Shown here piece after piece: positions 59,843 through 64,000 of a stretch of 64,000 bases of DNA. This stretch comes from JAJCZZ01 sp964569085 (GTDB taxonomy: Bacteria; Gemmatimonadota; Gemmatimonadetes; Longimicrobiales; Gaopeijiaceae). The number at the start of each line of letters is the position of its first letter. Within the stretch, counting starts at the first letter, position 1. The position numbers were made by a program, and so were the translations under genes. Under the pieces are notes generated by a model, which saw only the letters and a list, made by a program, of their open reading frames with translations, ran no database searches and was not told the DNA's origin. The stretch is from contig CAZMTA010000018.1 in assembly GCA_964569085.1 (NCBI GenBank), positions 1-64,000 on the forward strand. The letters are read 5' to 3'.

Positions 59843-61353
59843 GTCCCGTCCTCTCCGGGCGCCCCCCCGGGGCCGGGGCCGCCGCTCCCCACCACCGCCT
59901 CGGCCTCGATCTCCACCCGGTACTCGGCTCCGACGAGGCGGGCCTCGACCAGGGTGTTGGCCGGGCGCACGTGGCCGAAGCGGCGACCGTGAGCCCGGGC
60001 CACCGGCTCCCATTCCTCCGCGTCCGCCACGAAGATCCGGGTCCGCACCACGTCCTCCAGGCGGCCGCCCAGCGCCTCGACGGCTCCCTGGATCTTGTCC
60101 AGGCAGAAGACGGCCTGGGCTCCGGGATCGTCGCCTCCCACCACCCGGTCCCCGTGGGTGGCGGTGGTGCCGGACACCAGGATCCGCTCGCCGACGCGCA
60201 CGGCACGTCCGTAGCCCGCCATCCCCTCCCAGGGGGTGCCGCTGGAGGCGCGCAGGCGCACGGCCTCTCCCGTCTCGTCCCGCACCTCCTCCACCGGGTA
60301 GGGCGGCGGGAACGCGTCCAGGTGGTGGCTCAGGTCCCCCGACGCGGTGAGGAAGGGCGGCCGTCGGTACTCGTCCCCCGAGTCTCCTGGGATGGCGCGG
60401 AGGCCGGCCAGCGCCTCGTCCAGCTCCCGCCGGGCGTCCTCGCCGAGCTCGAAGTCGAAGACGCGGAGGTTGTCCTCCACGTGGCGGGAGCGGCCGAGGC
60501 GGGCGCCCACGATCACCCCGGCCACGGCGGGCTGCTCCAGGACCCAGCGGGCGGCCACGTTGGCCATGGACACGCCCAGCCGCTCGGCCACGGAAGCCAT
60601 CGCATGCAGCAGCCGCTGGAAGGGCGCCCAGCCCCCGGCGGCCTCCACGAAGCGCGCGTACTTCATCTCGGACCAGGTGCCGAGCTCGTCGGCGCCCGGC
60701 TCCGGCGCGCCGAGCCAGCGCTCGGTGAGGAGGCCGCCGGCCAGCGTCCCGAAGGCCAGGAGCTTCACCCCGTGGCGCGCGCAGACGTCGGTCATGCGCC
60801 CAAGGGGCCGCCGGTCCAGGAGGGAGAAGCAGACCTGGTTGCTCACCACCTCGATGCCGCTGTGGAGGACCAGATCCAGATGGTCGGCGTCGAAGTTCGT
60901 CAGCCCCAGCCGCCCGATCAGCCCCTCCCGCCGCAGCTCGTCCAGCCAGAGGAGCTGGTCGAGCCAGCTCGGGTCCGCGTACCGCCACGCGTGGTACTGC
61001 AGGAGGTCCAGCCGCTCCACGCCCAGGCGGTCCAGGGACCGCTGGACGGCCGCCCGGACCTCGTCCCGGGAGCGGGGCCCGGGCTCCGGCACCCACTTGG
61101 TGAGGAGCTCGACCCGCCGGTCCCCGGCCAGCTCGCTCCGGAAGCGCCCGGCCACCAGCTCCGCTGAGCCGTAGTGGTCCGCCATGTCGAAGGTGGTCAG
61201 GCCGGCCTCGACGTAGGGCTCCATGGCCCGGGCCGTCTCCAGGGGATCCACGGGCCCGCCCTCCCGCTCCATGTCGGCGATCTGCCAGAGGCCGGTGAGG
61301 AGGCGGGAGACGGAGAGGTCGGGGGCGAGCTCGCAGCGGGGGACGCGGGTCAC
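59839..61353 (-). CDS. Aldo/keto reductase fused to a RidA-like domain
   Basis: A 504-residue two-domain protein. Residues 1-~330 are an aldo/keto reductase with the full catalytic tetrad Asp56, Tyr61 (DMADHYGSAE), Lys86 (LLTKWVPE) and His121 (LLQYHAWR). The C-terminal NADP-binding part is AGVIVGARLGRSRHVEDNL. After a short linker, residues about 370-490 are RidA/YjgF-like (GERILVSGTTATHGDRVVGG, AVEALGGRLEDVVRTRIFV, EIEAEAVV). The RidA arginine (PARS in E. coli) reads PANT here, so enamine-deaminase activity is doubtful. The GTG at 61353 is used. The fusion suggests that the reductase product, or an imine intermediate, is handled in place. Confidence 0.87.
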   Translation of the reverse strand: MTRVPRCELAPDLSVSRLLTGLWQIADMEREGGPVDPLETARAMEPYVEAGLTTFDMADHYGSAELVAGRFRSELAGDRRVELLTKWVPEPGPRSRDEVRAAVQRSLDRLGVERLDLLQYHAWRYADPSWLDQLLWLDELRREGLIGRLGLTNFDADHLDLVLHSGIEVVSNQVCFSLLDRRPLGRMTDVCARHGVKLLAFGTLAGGLLTERWLGAPEPGADELGTWSEMKYARFVEAAGGWAPFQRLLHAMASVAERLGVSMANVAARWVLEQPAVAGVIVGARLGRSRHVEDNLRVFDFELGEDARRELDEALAGLRAIPGDSGDEYRRPPFLTASGDLSHHLDAFPPPYPVEEVRDETGEAVRLRASSGTPWEGMAGYGRAVRVGERILVSGTTATHGDRVVGGDDPGAQAVFCLDKIQGAVEALGGRLEDVVRTRIFVADAEEWEPVARAHGRRFGHVRPANTLVEARLVGAEYRVEIEAEAVVGSGGPGPGGAPGEDGT

Positions 61354-61375
61354 GGGCGGGCCTGGGTGGAGTGGC

Positions 61376-62881
61376 TCATTCGGGGGGGAGGGTGGCGAAG
61401 ACGGCCTCCACGTCGGTGCCGGCGCGGCGCAGCGCCCGGACCTCGCGGAGGTAGATCACGCTGGCCAGCGCCATGACGCCGAGCCAGAGGGGCGTGGAGT
61501 GGAAGTACCAGGCGTCCAGCTCCGCCGTCAGGTCCTTGGCGACGTGGACGACCAGGAAGACCGTCAGCAGGAGCGCGCCCCCGGCGGCCACCGGCACCTG
61601 GAGGCGGCGGGAGGGGAGGACCGAGACGTCGGCGGCCAGCTCGGGGTTGCGGGCCGGGAGGCGCAGCACCGAGAGGCACATCACCAGGAAGTTCACCAGC
61701 ATGGACGTGACCAGGATGTCCACGCCCAGGAAGAAGTCCCCCGCCAGGTGGCTTCCCAGGATGCTGGCCGTGGCCATGAGCCCCGACAGGACGATGGCCA
61801 CCCACGGGGTGTGCCAGCGGGGGTGGACCCGCGCCACCCCCCGGGGAAAGACCCCGTCCTCCGCCCACGCGAACATGAGGCGGGAGACGGCCAGAAGCAT
61901 GGCGGGGAGGTCGTTGGCCAGCGCCACCGCCGCCCCCGCCACGATGAGCACCGTCCACCCCGGGGACAGGAGGTAGCCCAGCAGCCCCGGGGCGGTGAGG
62001 TCCTGGGTCTGGGCCCGCTCCGCCACGAACTGCCACGGGACGGCGTGGTAGACCGCGGCCGTGAAGAGGAAGTAGAACGTCCCCACGCTCAGGACGGCGA
62101 TGCCGATGGCCCGGGGCAGCGCGCGGCGCGGGTCCTTGGCCTCGCCGCCGGCCTGGGCGATGGAGTCGAACCCGATGAAGGACGAGAAGAGGATGGCGGA
62201 CGCCGCCAGGAAGGTCCCCAGGGACGGGGTGCCCGCCTCCACCTCGGGGACGGCCACGCCCTCCCGGGCCATGAGCGCCGCGGCGAAGTCGGCGTGGTCG
62301 AAGAGGAAGCCGGCCACGATCACCACGCCGCCCAGCACGAACATGAGGTACATGAGGGGCACGAGGATCCGCTCGTAGAGCCGGATGCCCGCCAGGTTCA
62401 GCGCCACCGAGCCCCAGAGGAACGCCAGCGCCAGGCCCACCCGGACCCACCCCACGTCCAGCGTGGCGCCCAGGCCGTCCATCCCCAGGGCCAGCACCAC
62501 GTCCCGCAGGAAGGGGATCAGGACGTACGAGACCACCCCGATGGCGATGGAGAGGCCGAACCACTGGGAGAACGACGCCACGAAGCCCAGGTAGGGGTGG
62601 AGCCCCCGGGAGGCGTAGATGTAGCTCCCTCCCGCCCGGGGCATGGCCGACGCCAGGACCGCGTAGGCCAGGGCCGCCAGGATGGCCGGCGCCGCCGCGA
62701 AGAGGTAGGCCGGGAGCACCCATGCCCCGATCCCGGGCACGTTCCGCTGGATCATGATGGGGATGACGTTGATGGCCGCGCCCATCATGGAGCAGATGCC
62801 GGTGGCCGCCAGGCCCGTGAGGCCGAGCTGTCGGGTCAGGCCCGTGGGGCGCCGGGCGCCGGGAGAGTCGGAGGTGGTCAC
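61376..62881 (-). CDS. APC-superfamily amino-acid permease
   Basis: A 501-residue inner-membrane transporter with about 12 predicted helices. LTRQLGLTGLAATGICSMMGAAINVIPIMIQRNVPGIGAWVLPAYLFAAAPAILAALAYAVLASAMPRAGGSYIYASRGL is the classic APC opening. SFIGFDSIAQAGGEAKDPRRALPRAIGIAV is the family signature after helix 6. It imports amino acids or related amines. The GTG at 62881 gives a compact N-terminus; the frame extends to 63004 without protein character. The AKR-RidA gene starts 22 bp after it, so the two may be co-transcribed. Confidence 0.9.
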   Translation of the reverse strand: MTTSDSPGARRPTGLTRQLGLTGLAATGICSMMGAAINVIPIMIQRNVPGIGAWVLPAYLFAAAPAILAALAYAVLASAMPRAGGSYIYASRGLHPYLGFVASFSQWFGLSIAIGVVSYVLIPFLRDVVLALGMDGLGATLDVGWVRVGLALAFLWGSVALNLAGIRLYERILVPLMYLMFVLGGVVIVAGFLFDHADFAAALMAREGVAVPEVEAGTPSLGTFLAASAILFSSFIGFDSIAQAGGEAKDPRRALPRAIGIAVLSVGTFYFLFTAAVYHAVPWQFVAERAQTQDLTAPGLLGYLLSPGWTVLIVAGAAVALANDLPAMLLAVSRLMFAWAEDGVFPRGVARVHPRWHTPWVAIVLSGLMATASILGSHLAGDFFLGVDILVTSMLVNFLVMCLSVLRLPARNPELAADVSVLPSRRLQVPVAAGGALLLTVFLVVHVAKDLTAELDAWYFHSTPLWLGVMALASVIYLREVRALRRAGTDVEAVFATLPPE

Positions 62882-63030
62882 GTGGGGCAGGGTGGGAGGG
62901 CGGCTCGGGAGCGGACCGGGGCCAACGTGCCGGGCGCCCGCGGCCCCGGCAAGGCGGGGAGCCGGTGGGTGGCACACACCGTGCACTTCATAGGGGGTGA
63001 ACACCCTGCTCCCCCGGAAGGACCAGAACC

Positions 63031-63459
63031 ATGCGCAACCCTACGAAAGCCTTGATGTCCGGGGCCTTTCTAGCCCTGGCCACCGCCCTCGTGATTCCCT
63101 CCACCGCCGACGCCCAGCCCCGACGTGGGCCCCCGCACGGTCAGCGTGTGTCCTATGAAGAGGACACTCGCCGGTACCGTGACGGGAGCATCCTGGACCG
63201 TGTGATGGACTACTACCGCGGCCAGGACGGCCGGTACACGCGCCGGGAGCTGGAGTCCCTGCCCCCCGGCATCCGCAAGCGCCTGGCCCGGGGCAAGCCG
63301 TTGCCTCCCGGCATCGCCAAGAAGATGCGGCGCGGCCCCCGGGACCTGGAGCGCCGCTTCGGCGACCGCTACCGGGTCATGGAGTCCGGGCGGGACGTGT
63401 ACCTCCTGGAGTCGGCGACCGGCCTCGTGGCCCGCGTCCTCCGCGACGTGATCCGCTGA
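63031..63459 (+). CDS. RcnB-like small secreted protein
   Basis: A 142-residue exported protein with a signal peptide (to about residue 28, ADAQ). YTRRELESLPPGIRKRLARGKPLPPGIAKKMRRGPRDLERRFG repeats the LPPGIxKxLARGxxLPPGxxKK motif of RcnB-like/DUF proteins, whose role is linked to periplasmic metal homeostasis in E. coli. The end YRVMESGRDVYLLESATGLVARVLRDVIR matches that pattern. It is divergent from the permease gene and followed by a terminator. Confidence 0.75.
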   Translation: MRNPTKALMSGAFLALATALVIPSTADAQPRRGPPHGQRVSYEEDTRRYRDGSILDRVMDYYRGQDGRYTRRELESLPPGIRKRLARGKPLPPGIAKKMRRGPRDLERRFGDRYRVMESGRDVYLLESATGLVARVLRDVIR

Positions 63460-63481
63460 CGCCCCACGCGCCTCGCAGCAC

Positions 63482-63520
63482 CGAGCCCCCGTCGACCGTC
63501 CGGTCGGCGGGGGCTCGTTT
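63482..63520 (+). terminator. Rho-independent terminator
   Basis: CGAGCCCCCGTCGACC pairs with GGTCGGCGGGGGCTCG (one mismatch) over the loop GTCC and is followed by TTT. It lies 23 bp after the RcnB-like stop and is the most typical intrinsic terminator in the window. Confidence 0.75.
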
Positions 63521-63576
63521 CGTGCCTGGGGGGTCCGGCCCGCCCCGGGGGGCGGACCGGGGTCGTCAAGGGTGGC

Positions 63577-64000
63577 TCAGTACAGCGCCAGGAGGAAGTC
63601 CGCCTGCTCCTGGGTCAACCAGCGTCCGGTCAGGGCCCGGACCTGGTTCTCGAAGGCGCCGATGGCGCCCTCGGCGGCTCGGGCGTTGCCCCGCTGGGCG
63701 GCCCGGTCGGCGGCGTGCAGCTTCACGATCAGGGCGTTGGCCACGCCCCGGTTCGGGATCCACGCGAGGATGAGGGCCTCCACGGAGCCCACGTCCCCCA
63801 GCACCTCGAAGGAGGTCGACGCCTCGGCGGTGTTGCCCGCCAGGTCCGTCGCCGTGGCCTCCAGGGTGTGGACGCCCACGCCGAAGGTGTAGGCCGGTCC
63901 CACGGCCTCCGGGCAGTCGACCGTGTCGAGCCCCGAGCCGTCGTCCGTGGCCTCGCAGGTGATGGCAACGTCGTCGGAGAGCTCGTACGTCCCTTCGTTG
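63577..64000 (-). CDS. C-terminal end of an Ig-like repeat protein, N-terminus beyond the window
   Basis: The frame enters from the right edge and runs 140 codons to a TGA at 63577. NEGTYELSDDVAITCEATDDGSGLDTVDCPEAVGPAYTFGVGVHTLEATATDLAGNTAEASTSFEV is a bacterial Ig-like/HYR-type repeat with a Cys pair. The tail VANALIVKLHAADRAAQRGNARAAEGAIGAFENQVRALTGRWLTQEQADFLLALY is a helical end seen on many secreted hydrolases and surface proteins of this kind. The catalytic or other N-terminal part is not visible. Confidence 0.8.
   Translation of the reverse strand, partial: NEGTYELSDDVAITCEATDDGSGLDTVDCPEAVGPAYTFGVGVHTLEATATDLAGNTAEASTSFEVLGDVGSVEALILAWIPNRGVANALIVKLHAADRAAQRGNARAAEGAIGAFENQVRALTGRWLTQEQADFLLALY

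Overview
This 64 kb window is a very GC-rich (roughly 70% or more) bacterial chromosome segment with about 54 protein genes. No rRNA, tRNA, CRISPR array, insertion sequence or phage gene was recognised. Gene content points to a free-living, aerobic, diderm heterotroph, most likely Gemmatimonadota. The evidence is a SusC/SusD outer-membrane pair, a MacB-like ADOP permease with a PadR regulator, a DUF5117-type HEIGH metalloprotease, DUF1028 proteins, many signal-peptide or lipobox proteins, and frequent GTG starts. This assignment rests on remembered family distributions, not on a marker gene. No gap between genes exceeds 300 bp.

Layout. 1-4.4 kb: three regulators (a large BTAD/AAA regulator cut by the left edge, an AraC-type protein, and a TetR-type protein with a perfect palindrome over its promoter). 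4.4-15.3 kb: a DUF1028 protein, an S9 peptidase, a PadR regulator, a Phd antitoxin followed by a RelE-like domain in one frame with an ADOP permease, a large metalloprotease and a propeller lipoprotein. 14.4-19.6 kb: a compact six-gene minus-strand operon (HTH/zinc ribbon, split RDD membrane protein, HD phosphohydrolase, CcdA, DsbA-like lipoprotein, propeller lipoprotein). 19.8-23.2 kb: a plus-strand operon (hydrolase, small protein, cobalamin adenosyltransferase, second hydrolase, degenerate RSH-like HD protein) followed by a separately promoted 7Fe ferredoxin. 23.3-35.7 kb: catabolic and secreted enzymes (two M20 peptidases, a YtcJ-type amidohydrolase, arginase, dienelactone hydrolase, a CehA-like metallohydrolase, a cupin, a second DUF1028 protein). 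35.8-45.8 kb: a bacilliredoxin, then a molybdenum hydroxylase whose three subunit genes are separated by a serpin and a DUF1460 amidase-like lipoprotein, then a DUF389 membrane protein, a YfiT/DinB thiol transferase and a peroxiredoxin. 45.8-54.4 kb: a FadI-like thiolase, lipoproteins, an amidohydrolase with a cupin, YaiI and an outer-membrane beta-barrel. 54.5-64 kb: SusD and SusC, DUF5995, an aldo/keto reductase fused to a RidA domain, an APC permease, an RcnB-like secreted protein, and the C-terminal end of an Ig-like repeat protein cut by the right edge.

Working together. Three threads recur: extracytoplasmic peptide and amino-acid breakdown (S9, M20, metalloprotease, arginase, APC permease, thiolase); thiol redox (CcdA with DsbA-like protein, bacilliredoxin, YfiT, peroxiredoxin); and uptake or oxidation of aromatic or heterocyclic compounds (molybdenum hydroxylase, SusCD, AKR-RidA). 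The most unusual items are the toxin-permease reading frame, the AKR-RidA fusion whose RidA part lacks the usual arginine, and the interrupted molybdenum hydroxylase with a 4-hydroxybenzoyl-CoA-reductase-type extra cluster loop.
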